The position numbers and the translations under genes are program-made. A stretch of 64,000 nucleotides of DNA, from NCBI GenBank assembly GCA_038143535.1, contig JAYQMD010000001.1:1-64000 (forward strand). The letters run 5' to 3'. Source of the DNA: UBA7446 sp038143535. GTDB lineage: Bacteria > Bacteroidota > Bacteroidia > Flavobacteriales > Flavobacteriaceae. Under the pieces are notes generated by a model, which was given only the letters and a program-made list of their open reading frames with translations, searched no databases and was not told the DNA's origin. Below, piece by piece: positions 25,779-34,881 of this stretch (the stretch's first letter is position 1; each line of letters begins with the position of its first letter).

Positions 25779-27575
25779 TTATTCATTGAGCTTAAGCACA
25801 GCCATAAAGGCTTGTTGAGGAATTTCAACATTACCGATTTGGCGCATTTTTTTCTTTCCCTTTTTTTGGCGCTCTAACAGCTTTCTTTTTCGTGTAATAT
25901 CGCCGCCATAGCATTTTGCCGTAACGTCCTTTCGCACCGCCTTGACGGTTTCCCTAGATATGATTTTTGCGCCAATAGCAGCTTGAATTGGAACATCAAA
26001 TTGCTGTCGGGGAATCATCTTTTGAAGTTTTTCACATATTTTTTTACCTAACCCATAAGCATTATCGGCATGTACCAAGGCAGACAAAGCATCTACCACA
26101 TTCCCATTAAGCAGCACATCAACACGGACCAACTTAGAGGCGCGCATCCCTATCGGGCTGTAATCAAAAGAAGCATAGCCCTTAGATACAGACTTTAGGC
26201 GATCATAAAAATCAAAAACAATTTCCGCTAATGGTAAATCAAACGTCAATTCAACACGCTCTGTTGTTAGGTAGGTTTGATTGGTGATCACACCGCGTTT
26301 TTCAATACACAGGCTCATCACATTGCCCACAAAATCAGCCTTGGTGATAATAGTTGCTTTAATAAAAGGCTCTTCCACACGATCTACAACAGAGGGATCT
26401 GGTAAATCTGAGGGGTTATTGACAATAAGAATATTTTTTGGGTCTTTCCTGGTGTAAGCGTGATAGGACACGTTGGGAACGGTTGTAATTACCGCCATAT
26501 TAAATTCACGCTCCAAACGCTCTTGAATAATTTCTAAATGAAGCATTCCCAAAAACCCACAACGAAAACCAAAACCAAGCGCCGCCGAACTCTCTGGAGC
26601 AAACACCAGTGAAGCATCGTTCAATTGTAGTTTTTCCATAGAGGCACGAAGCTCTTCGTATTCCTCCGTGTCTACGGGATAGATTCCGGCAAAAACCATA
26701 GGCTTAACCTCTTCAAACCCTTCAATCGCAACATCAGTCGGTCGATTAACAGACGTAATGGTGTCACCAACTTTAACTTCTTTAGCTTCTTTCACGCCCG
26801 TTATAACATAGCCCACATCACCCGCAAGCATTTGCTTTCTGGGCTCTTGCGTTAGCTTAAGGACGCCAATTTCATCAGCGCTATAGTTGTTGCCCGTAGC
26901 CATGAATTGTACTTGCTCCCCTTTGTTGATTTTTCCATTCAAAATCCTAAAATAGGTTTCAACCCCCCGAAACGGATTGTAGACAGAATCAAAAATTAGT
27001 GCTTGGAGTGGCGCATCAACATCGCCTTTGGGCGAAGGAACCCGATCTACAATGGCTTGTAGTATGTTTTCAATTCCCAACCCTGTTTTGGCAGAGGCAC
27101 GAATAATTTCTTCGTGCGCACACCCCAAAAGATCAACGATGTCGTCTGTAACTTCGTCTGGGTTGGCAGAGGGCAGGTCTACCTTGTTAAGCACAGGAAT
27201 GATCTCCAAATCGTTTTCAAGTGCGAGGTATAAATTTGAAATGGTTTGTGCTTGAATGCTTTGCGCCGCATCCACAACCAACAAGGCACCTTCGCAAGCT
27301 GCAATAGACCGCGAAACCTCGTAAGAGAAATCAACGTGCCCGGGGGTATCAATCAAATTAAACACATATTGTTCTCCACCCAAAGAAAACTCCATCTGTA
27401 TGGCGTGTGATTTGATGGTAATCCCACGCTCGCGCTCCAAGTCCATATTGTCGAGCAACTGGTCTTGTTTTTGCCGATCCGTTACGGCACCTGTCGCATC
27501 CAAGAGCCTGTCGGCAAGTGTACTTTTGCCGTGGTCTATGTGCGCAATGATGCAGAAATTCCGAATGTGTTTCAT
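25779..27575 (-). CDS. lepA: Elongation factor 4 (LepA)
   Basis: LepA is a translational GTPase that binds ribosomes in the A site and promotes back-translocation or late 30S assembly. The 598-residue protein has all G-domain motifs: AHIDHGKSTLADR (G1), the DTPGHVDFSYEVSR (G3) region, NKVDLPSANP (G4) and SAKTG (G5), then the LepA-specific C-terminal domain ending KKMRQIGNVEIPQQAF. The length is typical. A TATCTTTG box lies 24 bases upstream. Confidence 0.96.
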   Translation of the reverse strand: MKHIRNFCIIAHIDHGKSTLADRLLDATGAVTDRQKQDQLLDNMDLERERGITIKSHAIQMEFSLGGEQYVFNLIDTPGHVDFSYEVSRSIAACEGALLVVDAAQSIQAQTISNLYLALENDLEIIPVLNKVDLPSANPDEVTDDIVDLLGCAHEEIIRASAKTGLGIENILQAIVDRVPSPKGDVDAPLQALIFDSVYNPFRGVETYFRILNGKINKGEQVQFMATGNNYSADEIGVLKLTQEPRKQMLAGDVGYVITGVKEAKEVKVGDTITSVNRPTDVAIEGFEEVKPMVFAGIYPVDTEEYEELRASMEKLQLNDASLVFAPESSAALGFGFRCGFLGMLHLEIIQERLEREFNMAVITTVPNVSYHAYTRKDPKNILIVNNPSDLPDPSVVDRVEEPFIKATIITKADFVGNVMSLCIEKRGVITNQTYLTTERVELTFDLPLAEIVFDFYDRLKSVSKGYASFDYSPIGMRASKLVRVDVLLNGNVVDALSALVHADNAYGLGKKICEKLQKMIPRQQFDVPIQAAIGAKIISRETVKAVRKDVTAKCYGGDITRKRKLLERQKKGKKKMRQIGNVEIPQQAFMAVLKLNE

Positions 27576-27599
27576 AGCTAAAATAAACGCGTTAGCTCA

Positions 27600-27607
27600 C
27601 AAAGATA
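27600..27607 (-). promoter_or_regulatory. -7 promoter element of lepA
   Basis: The minus strand reads TATCTTTG, a TAnnTTTG match, with a 24-base leader to ATG 27575. It is divergent from the MauE-thioredoxin gene promoter. Confidence 0.5.
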
Positions 27608-27649
27608 CACCAAGCGATCATAGGGGCGTGCTACTACCAACAAAAAAAC

Positions 27650-27657
27650 TAATTTTG
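27650..27657 (+). promoter_or_regulatory. -7 promoter element of the MauE-thioredoxin gene
   Basis: TAATTTTG matches TAnnTTTG and ends 14 bases before ATG 27672. Confidence 0.45.
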
Positions 27658-27671
27658 TAAAAAATGAACAG

Positions 27672-28538
27672 ATGGCCTACCTACGCATTACACTCCAGTT
27701 ATTTTTAGCAGCAACCTTTTTGTTTTCGGCCTATACAAAAGCTGTTGCCCCCGGTTTTTTTGAAGTTCTACTAGAACAACAGGGTCTTGTGCCAAACCGA
27801 TTGTACGGCGCATGGGCAACACGGTTTATTATAGCTCTAGAAACATGGTTAGGCCTGTGCCTGCTGTTGTCTTTTTACATGCGATTTATACTTCGTTTTA
27901 GCTTTCTCTTGCTTGTTGCTTTTTCCGTTCATTTGGGTTATTTGATAGCCATAGGAGAAATGGGCAACTGCGGTTGTTTTGGGGAAATGATAAGCATGTC
28001 TCCTTTGGCCTCCTTGGGAAAGAACGCGGTATTGCTGGCTGTAAACGGTTTCTTGCTCCGCTACGCATATCAGGGCAATAAAAAGCCGCAAATCACTTGG
28101 CTATTCCTCCCCATATTGTTTGGAGCAGCAATGCTTATTTGGCCGTTACAAACCCAGCCCGACCTGGTAGTAGAAAAACTCCCCACATTCGAAACAGAAA
28201 CAGGGATAGACTTTGCCAACGGCTCCTACTTGGTTGCCATACTCAACCTGGGTTGTGAGCACTGCCAAGAGGCGGCTCAGCAAATAGCCGAATGGCAAAA
28301 CAACGGGACTGACCTGCCACAAGTTGCGGCTCTGTTTTTCGCGGAAGGCGACACTACCGTTGCGGACTTTAATACCATAACTGGATCCAACTTCCCTTAC
28401 CAGATGATAGACGTAAACACCTTCTTTGATTTGATTGGTAGCGCACCGCCCCGAATTTATTGGATTGTGGACGGACAAGCAAAACAGTACTGGGACGAAA
28501 CGCTTGGAGAAGACTTTCTAACTACCTTTGCACCTTGA
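27672..28538 (+). CDS. MauE/DoxX-type membrane protein fused to a thioredoxin-like domain
   Basis: The 288-residue protein has about five hydrophobic helices. Its first part (MAYLRITLQLFLAATFLFSA, then YTKAVAPGFFEVLLEQQG) resembles the DoxX/MauE (BT_3928-like) family, with the conserved cysteine loop NCGCFGE at 99-105. After the last helix (about residue 159) comes a soluble domain with LNLGCEHCQEAAQQIAEW, a CxxC motif at 195-198 in a thioredoxin-like setting. This suggests an electron relay or disulfide-handling protein facing the periplasm, an inference from the paired cysteine motifs. Its stop overlaps the dusB start by one base (TGATG). Confidence 0.72.
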   Translation: MAYLRITLQLFLAATFLFSAYTKAVAPGFFEVLLEQQGLVPNRLYGAWATRFIIALETWLGLCLLLSFYMRFILRFSFLLLVAFSVHLGYLIAIGEMGNCGCFGEMISMSPLASLGKNAVLLAVNGFLLRYAYQGNKKPQITWLFLPILFGAAMLIWPLQTQPDLVVEKLPTFETETGIDFANGSYLVAILNLGCEHCQEAAQQIAEWQNNGTDLPQVAALFFAEGDTTVADFNTITGSNFPYQMIDVNTFFDLIGSAPPRIYWIVDGQAKQYWDETLGEDFLTTFAP

Positions 28539-29536
28539 TGGTTAAAATTGGAGACATAGAATTAAGCGATTTTCCGCTATTGCTTGCCCCCATGGAGGAC
28601 GTAAGCGACCCGCCTTTCCGTGCCCTTTGCAAAGCACAAGGCGCGGATGTGGTATATACCGAGTTTATTTCTAGCGAAGGCCTAATTCGCGATGCAGCAA
28701 AAAGCGTCATGAAGCTCGACATTTATGAGGCTGAACGCCCCGTGGGCATTCAGATTTTTGGCGCTAACCTCGACTCCATGCTGCAGTCAGTAGACATTGT
28801 CGAAAAGACCAACCCCGATATTATCGACATAAATTTTGGTTGCCCTGTAAAAAAAGTCGTGTCTAAAGGCGCAGGCGCAGGGATTTTAAAAGATATTCCC
28901 TTGATGGTTTCGCTTACCGCAGAAATGGTCAAGCGCACCCATTTACCAGTGACCGTAAAAACACGTCTGGGCTGGGACCACGACAACATTCAGATTGTGG
29001 AGGTTGCTGAACGGCTTCAAGACGTGGGTGCCAAAGCCATTTCCATACACGGTAGAACACGAGCTCAAATGTATAAAGGCGACGCCGACTGGACACAAAT
29101 TGCAGCGGTAAAAGACAATTCGCGTATGCATATTCCCATTTTTGGAAATGGTGATGTAAACTCACCAGAGCGTGCCAAAGAAATGCGCGACAAATATGGT
29201 CTTGATGGCGCCATGATTGGCCGGGCCAGTATTGGAAATCCCTGGTTTTTTAGTGAGGTAAAACACTTTTTTATCCACGGCACACACGCCACGCCTCCTC
29301 GTTTGGTTGAACGCGCTGTTATGGCGCGCCGCCACCTTGAAATGGCCATTGATTGGAAAGGCGAAAAACTAGGGGTATTTGAAACCCGCCGTCATTATAC
29401 CAATTATTTCAAAGGCATCCCCGATTTTAAGCCCTACCGCCAACGCTTAGTAACCGAAGATCATTCTGCAGACGTTTTTGCCGTTTTGGATGAAATAGAG
29501 GAGTTGTTTGCGGCTACTGCTTTACAATACCTTTAA
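28538..29536 (+). CDS. dusB: tRNA-dihydrouridine synthase, DusB type
   Basis: Dus enzymes reduce uridine to dihydrouridine in the tRNA D-loop using FMN and NADPH. The 332-residue protein starts at ATG 28538 with MVKIGDIELSDFPLLLAPME, followed by the catalytic-cysteine motif DINFGCPVKKVVSKGAG, TVKTRLGWD, IHGRTRAQMYKGDADW and GNGDVNSPE, then the helical tRNA-binding tail. The start is chosen because a one-base TGATG overlap couples it to the upstream membrane protein. The last 23 bases overlap the convergent LolE-like gene. Confidence 0.93.
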   Translation: MVKIGDIELSDFPLLLAPMEDVSDPPFRALCKAQGADVVYTEFISSEGLIRDAAKSVMKLDIYEAERPVGIQIFGANLDSMLQSVDIVEKTNPDIIDINFGCPVKKVVSKGAGAGILKDIPLMVSLTAEMVKRTHLPVTVKTRLGWDHDNIQIVEVAERLQDVGAKAISIHGRTRAQMYKGDADWTQIAAVKDNSRMHIPIFGNGDVNSPERAKEMRDKYGLDGAMIGRASIGNPWFFSEVKHFFIHGTHATPPRLVERAVMARRHLEMAIDWKGEKLGVFETRRHYTNYFKGIPDFKPYRQRLVTEDHSADVFAVLDEIEELFAATALQYL

Positions 29537-30707
29537 CCACAGCAGAGGCCAACCAAGACACCAAAGTGGTTAAACTACCGACTACCAGAATTACAGCCCA
29601 AAAGGTAGACCACTCAAGCGCCACTGGGTAGGGTAAGCCAGACCCTGGAATACTAAAAAAGGCAAAGGATTTTTGTAGCCAAACGACAAGAATGGCCAAC
29701 AGCACCCCAACACCACTACCCAAGCCACTTAATAAAAGGCCTTGCATAAAAAACACGCGCCGCAGTGATGGTACTGTTGCCCCTAATTGGTGTAATGTTT
29801 TGATGTTGCTTTTCTTTTCCAAAAGCGTCATGATGATGGCACCCACCACATTAAAGAGTGCAATGAGCACGACCAATGTTAGTATCGCGATTACGGCAAA
29901 ACGTTCTGTTTGCAGCATTTTGTAAAGCGCAGGATTTAATTCGGCTTTGGTTTTTATGCTGTAATCGTTACCTACGATTTTTTGCAAATCTTGCTGCACG
30001 GCAATTTCTTCAGCATCATCAGTAAGTTTAATATATAATGCGCTGGCTTGGTTTTCGGGAGTGCGCAAGATTTGCCGTATCATGTCAATAGGTGCATAAG
30101 CAGTGTTTTCGTCTATGGAAGCACCAATTTGAAAAACACCACGGACAACAGCCGATTGCGCACTAAAAGCCCGTTGATTAAGCACGCCTGCACCACGCTT
30201 ATTGGGCACTAGAAGCGTTATGCCCTCTGGGTGGTCATAGGCAGCGCCGTCTAGTTGTGACAATACACCAATTCCCAACACCAATTCATAAGCTCCTGGC
30301 TGCACCCAGTCTCCGACCATGGTTTCGCCCGCCACAACAGCATAAAATAAGCTGTCAACGCCAATAATGTTGGCAAAGGCGGTTCGTTCTTCGAATCGCA
30401 ACATCATTTCTTGTGAAAGCGTTGCAGAGGTTAGGGCAACTTCTGGGTGGTTTTGAACGGCCACAAACACACCTTCCTCAATGTTAAACGACCCACTTAT
30501 TGTGGAGGTAATACGGATATCGGGGTCAAATGCGTGTGTAAATTGAAGACCAAACTCACGAAGCCCGCCAAAAACGGATAAGACCACGAAAAAAGCAAAT
30601 ACAGCAACGCCGATTACGAAGGCAGCAAACCTACTGATGAGCGTAACGGCAATCTTCTTTCGTAGACCAAAGGTGTAGCGCAAAGCAAGTAGGCGAGTGA
30701 AGCGCAT
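29514..30707 (-). CDS. FtsX/LolC-E family ABC transporter permease
   Basis: The 397-residue protein has an N-terminal helix, a periplasmic MacB-like domain (about 45-260), and three C-terminal helices, for example FAVIAILTLVVLIALFNVVG, which is the FtsX/LolE layout. It is predicted to work with an ATPase in lipoprotein release or a related export process; no ATPase gene is adjacent. The N-terminal stretch RFTRLLALRYTFGLRKK resembles LolE-type permeases of Bacteroidota. It starts four bases after the stop of rbfA and probably shares its transcript. Confidence 0.83.
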   Translation of the reverse strand: MRFTRLLALRYTFGLRKKIAVTLISRFAAFVIGVAVFAFFVVLSVFGGLREFGLQFTHAFDPDIRITSTISGSFNIEEGVFVAVQNHPEVALTSATLSQEMMLRFEERTAFANIIGVDSLFYAVVAGETMVGDWVQPGAYELVLGIGVLSQLDGAAYDHPEGITLLVPNKRGAGVLNQRAFSAQSAVVRGVFQIGASIDENTAYAPIDMIRQILRTPENQASALYIKLTDDAEEIAVQQDLQKIVGNDYSIKTKAELNPALYKMLQTERFAVIAILTLVVLIALFNVVGAIIMTLLEKKSNIKTLHQLGATVPSLRRVFFMQGLLLSGLGSGVGVLLAILVVWLQKSFAFFSIPGSGLPYPVALEWSTFWAVILVVGSLTTLVSWLASAVVKGIVKQ

Positions 30708-30711
30708 GGAG

Positions 30712-31071
30712 TTATTTCAACGGGTTGTTTTTACGCTTTAGCGAATCTTCTATGGCATCAATATAATCCAGCGAATCGTCAAGATTAAAAGCCAGGTCAG
30801 GGACTTTGCGCAAATCGTTGCGAAGGCGTTTGGCCAAGTCGTGCTTTAACACAGCCTTGTTTTCTATTATTCCCCCCAAGGTCTCTTTCGCTTTGTTGGT
30901 AGGAAATACAGACAGGTAAACCTTTGCGAGGCTTAAGTCAACCGTAACGGCAACTTTTGAAACAGACAGCACCAAGTTCTTAACCCCTTGTGTGCGAATG
31001 GCACCTTGCAATAAAAAGGTAATTTCTTGTTGCAGCAGCGCATTAATTTTCTTCTGTCGTTGTGTTTCCAT
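30712..31071 (-). CDS. rbfA: Ribosome-binding factor A
   Basis: RbfA binds the 30S subunit and assists maturation of the 16S rRNA 5' end, important in the cold. The 119-residue protein has the family start METQRQKKINALLQQEITFL, the KH-like core with LVLSVSKVAVTVDLSLAKVY, and the C-terminal DLRKVPDLAFNLDDSLDYID. The length is typical. The -7 box TACTTTTG ends four bases before the ATG, so the mRNA probably begins at the start codon. The LolE-like permease follows after four bases. Confidence 0.93.
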   Translation of the reverse strand: METQRQKKINALLQQEITFLLQGAIRTQGVKNLVLSVSKVAVTVDLSLAKVYLSVFPTNKAKETLGGIIENKAVLKHDLAKRLRNDLRKVPDLAFNLDDSLDYIDAIEDSLKRKNNPLK

Positions 31072-31075
31072 AAGC

Positions 31076-31083
31076 CAAAAGTA
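31076..31083 (-). promoter_or_regulatory. -7 promoter element of rbfA
   Basis: The minus strand reads TACTTTTG, a TAnnTTTG match, with only four bases before ATG 31071. It is arranged back to back with the dinB box at 31105. Confidence 0.55.
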
Positions 31084-31104
31084 CTAATAACGTAGCCAAA
31101 CCTG

Positions 31105-31112
31105 TATTTTTA
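31105..31112 (+). promoter_or_regulatory. Possible -7 element of dinB
   Basis: TATTTTTA is a TAnnTTTG-like box (last base A) three bases before the dinB ATG at 31116. No SOS operator could be recognised here. Confidence 0.35.
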
Positions 31113-31115
31113 CGT

Positions 31116-32195
31116 ATGGATTTTCCCATTCGAAAAATTGTACACATCGACATGGACGCTTTTTTTGCGTCTGTAGAACAATTGGACAGTCCAGCACTGA
31201 GGGGAAAACCCATTGCTGTTGGCGGTGGATCGGAACGCGGGGTAGTAGCAGCAGCAAGCTACGAAGCCCGTAAGTATGGGGTGCGCAGCGCCATGTCTGG
31301 TCGACAGGCGAAGAAACTTTGCCCGGAATTAATTTTTGTCTCTTCTAACGGTTCTCGATATCGAGAGGTTTCGGAACAAATACGGGAGGTCTTTCACGAG
31401 TACACCGACTTGGTAGAGCCTTTATCATTAGACGAGGCTTATTTGGACGTGACCCAAAACAAAAAGGGGATGATTTCTGCCACACAAATTGCTGAGGAAA
31501 TCCGCCAAAAAATTGAGCACAAAACAAAACTCACCGCTTCTGCAGGGATATCAATCAATAAATTTTTAGCCAAGGTGGCGAGCGATTACAACAAGCCAAA
31601 CGGCCAAAAAACCATTCCTCCAGAAGAGGTTTTGGACTTTATGGAGGCGTTAGATGTCAGAAAATTTCACGGCATCGGAAAGGTGACAGCCGATAAAATG
31701 TACCGTCAAGGAATTTATACAGGGGCCGATCTAAAGGCCCGAACCCTAGAAGACCTCACTTCACGGTTTGGCAAGTCTGGGCAGTATTATCACAATGTTG
31801 TACGAGGGATACACACCAGTGAAGTAAAGCCTGTTCGCATGGCCAAGTCCGTTGGTGCAGAACGCACCTTTACCAAGAATTTATCGAGTGAAATTTATAT
31901 GGAGGATCGATTGGAGGACATTGTAAAAGCCCTTCAAAAGCGGATGGGCAAAAAAAAGGTTGCAGGAAAAACAGTTACTCTCAAAATCAAATACTCCGAC
32001 TTTGTTATTCAGACAAGAAGCAAAACACTTCCGTTTTACATATCGGACGCCAGTTTGATTTTGGAGGAAGCCAAAAAGCTACTGTATCAAGAAACACTTC
32101 AAGATTCCGTACGACTGTTGGGGATTTCCCTCTCTAACTTTAAGTCAGAAAAAAAACAGGAACCAATAGAAGAGCAACTAAAGCTTCGCTTTTAG
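31116..32195 (+). CDS. dinB: DNA polymerase IV
   Basis: Pol IV is a Y-family translesion polymerase. The 359-residue protein has the catalytic motifs KIVHIDMDAFFASVEQ near the N-terminus and LSLDEAYLDVT near residue 105, then SAGISINKFLAKVASDYNKP, the helix-hairpin-helix and the little-finger domain. It ends EEQLKLRF, which fits a beta-clamp-binding QLxL-type tail. The length is normal. Its TAG stop overlaps the stop codon of the convergent pyk gene by four bases. Confidence 0.94.
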   Translation: MDFPIRKIVHIDMDAFFASVEQLDSPALRGKPIAVGGGSERGVVAAASYEARKYGVRSAMSGRQAKKLCPELIFVSSNGSRYREVSEQIREVFHEYTDLVEPLSLDEAYLDVTQNKKGMISATQIAEEIRQKIEHKTKLTASAGISINKFLAKVASDYNKPNGQKTIPPEEVLDFMEALDVRKFHGIGKVTADKMYRQGIYTGADLKARTLEDLTSRFGKSGQYYHNVVRGIHTSEVKPVRMAKSVGAERTFTKNLSSEIYMEDRLEDIVKALQKRMGKKKVAGKTVTLKIKYSDFVIQTRSKTLPFYISDASLILEEAKKLLYQETLQDSVRLLGISLSNFKSEKKQEPIEEQLKLRF

Positions 32196-33619
32196 GCTCT
32201 TGAAACACGAAGGGTGTTTACCTTACCGCGATCGGCAAGCGGCATGGCCACCAAGTTGATGATCAAATCACCTTGTTTGACATAGCCCTTTTCCTCTGCA
32301 ATCTCATTGACCTCTTTAACCGTTTCGTCTGTTGAGCCACGACCTTCATAAAGCCGCCCTTTCACCCCCCAAAGTAAATTGAGTTGCGCAAGAATACGCG
32401 GGTTTGAAGTAAAGACCAAAACGGACGCACTTGGTCGCCAAGCCGAGATCTGATATGCTGTATATCCGCTATTGGTTAGCGTACAAATGGCTTTCGCCTC
32501 TATTTCATCGGCCATGGTTGCGGCGTGATAACAAACGGACTTGGTAACAAATCGTGCGTTTTTGTTCTTAGGGGCTTTGTGTGGTACTTGGATTAGCGGA
32601 GAGTTTTCTACACTTACCACGATACGCCTCATCGTTTGAATAACTTCAACAGGGTATTTCCCGACAGAAGTTTCCCCAGACAGCATCACCGCATCTGCTC
32701 CGTCCATTACAGAGTTTGCGACGTCATTCACCTCGGCACGCGTTGGCGTTAGGCCGTCAATCATAGACTCCATCATTTGTGTGGCTACGATTACGGGAAT
32801 TCGAGCCAGCTTGGCGTGATGCACCAATTCTTTTTGAACGATAGGTACTTCTTCGGCAGCCACTTCAACTCCCAAGTCACCGCGAGCCACCATCAAAGCA
32901 TTGCTGGCTTTCACAATTTCTTTTATGTTAGCAAGCGCCTCAGGCTTTTCAATTTTAGAAATAATAGGGATGTCGTATTTACCGTGTTCTTGAATCAGCT
33001 TACGTAGGTCCTCTACATCTTGTTTGTGTCGTACAAAAGAGAGCGCTATCCAATCCACGTCTTGCTTGATAGCAAAGATTGCATCTTCCACATCTTTCTC
33101 TGTGAGCGCAGGCAAAGAAATATTGGTATTGGGAAGGTTTACCCCTTTTTTTGATTTTAGTTCACCCCCTTGAATCACACGTGCCTTAACGCGCGACTTT
33201 TTGTCTGTTTCAATAATTTCAAAAATCAGCTTGCCGTCGTCTAAAAGAATCCGTTCTCCAGTAGTTACATCTTGTGGAAACTGCTTATAGTTCATATAGA
33301 TGGCATCTGCCGTACCTAGCTCCACTTTATTGGTTGTGAACTGTACTTCCTGCCCATCAGTAACAACAGTTCCCTCTTTCATTTTACCAACGCGCAGTTT
33401 AGGCCCCTGTAGATCGGCAAGGATGGCTACGTGATATCCAAGGGAAACATTGAGTTCGCGAATGATTTCGATTCGCTCCAAAACATCTTTATGGTCTGCA
33501 TGGGAAAAGTTTATCCGAAAGACATTTACACCACTTTCCATCATGGCTTTTATGGTTTTCCTAGAAGAGGAAGCCGGGCCGAGGGTGGCAACAATTTTGG
33601 TTTTTTTAATTTTGCGCAT
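32192..33619 (-). CDS. pyk: Pyruvate kinase
   Basis: Pyruvate kinase makes pyruvate and ATP from phosphoenolpyruvate. The 475-residue protein shows KTKIVATLGPASSS, NVFRINFSHADH, the substrate-lysine region ISKIEKPEALANI, the MVARGDLGVEV loop and VATQMMESMIDGLTPTRAEV, then the effector-binding C-terminal domain with GYTAYQISAWRPSASVLVF. It is the last gene of acpP-fabF-rnc-IPExxxVDY-pyk and starts two bases after the IPExxxVDY gene stop. Confidence 0.95.
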   Translation of the reverse strand: MRKIKKTKIVATLGPASSSRKTIKAMMESGVNVFRINFSHADHKDVLERIEIIRELNVSLGYHVAILADLQGPKLRVGKMKEGTVVTDGQEVQFTTNKVELGTADAIYMNYKQFPQDVTTGERILLDDGKLIFEIIETDKKSRVKARVIQGGELKSKKGVNLPNTNISLPALTEKDVEDAIFAIKQDVDWIALSFVRHKQDVEDLRKLIQEHGKYDIPIISKIEKPEALANIKEIVKASNALMVARGDLGVEVAAEEVPIVQKELVHHAKLARIPVIVATQMMESMIDGLTPTRAEVNDVANSVMDGADAVMLSGETSVGKYPVEVIQTMRRIVVSVENSPLIQVPHKAPKNKNARFVTKSVCYHAATMADEIEAKAICTLTNSGYTAYQISAWRPSASVLVFTSNPRILAQLNLLWGVKGRLYEGRGSTDETVKEVNEIAEEKGYVKQGDLIINLVAMPLADRGKVNTLRVSRA

Positions 33620-33621
33620 GC

Positions 33622-34068
33622 TTAAAAGGTCAGTTTTTCTTTGATTTTGTTACGGTTCTTTGGCAACAGCGAACAAGACATAACACGATTTATGGACTGT
33701 ATTCTCTTTACAAGGCTATTTGTCATCCCATTGACACAGACCAAAAGATCAGTTTGAGATAAATCAGGAAACAAAAAGCGCCGTTGTTCTGTTTGGTCAA
33801 ACATGCCCACTTGGGTGCTTGGTGCCGTTGAAATAAGGTGATTTTCCACAACACGCCAAGACTGCTGCATGACGTCACAATCGTATTCATAAACAGCAAA
33901 GCTATCTGCGGCATTTTCAACTCTAAGGTCTTCTTTGCCTCTAACAAGCGACAGACCTAAAAGCCGATTTAAGTGAAAAACAAAGAGATAGGATGGTAAT
34001 ACGGTTGTCACACAAAGGACGTCTTGGTCGAGCGTTGAAGATTCCAAGTTTAGCGTATGTGTTACCAT
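33622..34068 (-). CDS. IPExxxVDY family protein
   Basis: The 148-residue protein lies between rnc and pyk, which is the position where Flavobacteriales keep this family. Features seen are LPSYLFVFHLNRLLGLSLVR and a run near FDQTEQRRFLFPDLSQTDLL, with no signal peptide or membrane segment. The family name comes from a C-terminal motif I cannot fully recognise here. No function is known. It starts 62 bases after the rnc stop and ends two bases before pyk, with a weak TATATTCG box upstream. Confidence 0.7.
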   Translation of the reverse strand: MVTHTLNLESSTLDQDVLCVTTVLPSYLFVFHLNRLLGLSLVRGKEDLRVENAADSFAVYEYDCDVMQQSWRVVENHLISTAPSTQVGMFDQTEQRRFLFPDLSQTDLLVCVNGMTNSLVKRIQSINRVMSCSLLPKNRNKIKEKLTF

Positions 34069-34130
34069 GTATTAAGCGAATATAAGAACAAAAAAAAACA
34101 ACACCTATTGAAATACAACGCTAATGTGTT

Positions 34131-34880
34131 TTAATGTTTGTCTTGGATTGATTTAATGTTGTCTTGAAATTTAAAATAGGTGCGTTTTGCTACTTTTTCC
34201 ACGGCTCTTTTTTTGTTTTTGGCCCTGGCTTTCGCCACTACTTTCCCATCAATCAAAAGTTTTGCCTTGTAGTGATTTGCGTGCTCTGCACCATTGTCCA
34301 AAGCAACGTCGAAAGCATACTTCATGCGTTTCTTTTGAAACCAATCTACCAACAGGCTTTTATAGCTAAGGACCATAAATTCAAGTTTTTCCAAATCCAC
34401 AAAGGGATGTATCATTTTTTCAAACACAAACTGTGAGCAGCGTTCAAACCCGAGGTCTATGTAAAGGGCGCCGACCAAGGCTTCAAACAGGTTTCCATGC
34501 ACATTTTGACTGTAGTTTTTTATTGGCACGTTTGAAGACAACTGATCAATAAGCGACAACTGCTTCCCCACCTTGTTTAAGAAATCACGACGTACAATTT
34601 TTGAGCGCATAAGCGTAAGCGAGCCCTCGTTGTTTTGCGGCAATGATTCAAAAAGATGTGCTGCAACAATGGTGTTGAGCACGGCATCGCCCAAAAACTC
34701 AAGACGCTCGTAGTTTATTTTTTGCCCTTCTGCATTTGTCTTTTCCATAGAGGTATGCGTAAAGACACGCCTGTATAGCGATAAATCGACAGGAGAAAAA
34801 CCGGTAATGCTTTTTACAAGCTGAAATAAAGGGTCTTGCTTATTGGAGGCGTTTTTTCGCAAAAACCGCTTCAGCCCCAT
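34131..34880 (-). CDS. rnc: Ribonuclease III
   Basis: RNase III cuts double-stranded RNA in rRNA processing and mRNA turnover. The 249-residue protein has the signature NYERLEFLGDAVLNTIVAAH near residue 59 (catalytic Glu and Asp), the second metal site in NLFEALVGALYIDLGFE, and a C-terminal dsRNA-binding domain with NHYKAKLLIDGKVVAKARA. It follows fabF by a single base, so its translation is coupled to fabF. Confidence 0.95.
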   Translation of the reverse strand: MGLKRFLRKNASNKQDPLFQLVKSITGFSPVDLSLYRRVFTHTSMEKTNAEGQKINYERLEFLGDAVLNTIVAAHLFESLPQNNEGSLTLMRSKIVRRDFLNKVGKQLSLIDQLSSNVPIKNYSQNVHGNLFEALVGALYIDLGFERCSQFVFEKMIHPFVDLEKLEFMVLSYKSLLVDWFQKKRMKYAFDVALDNGAEHANHYKAKLLIDGKVVAKARAKNKKRAVEKVAKRTYFKFQDNIKSIQDKH

Positions 34881-34881
34881 A

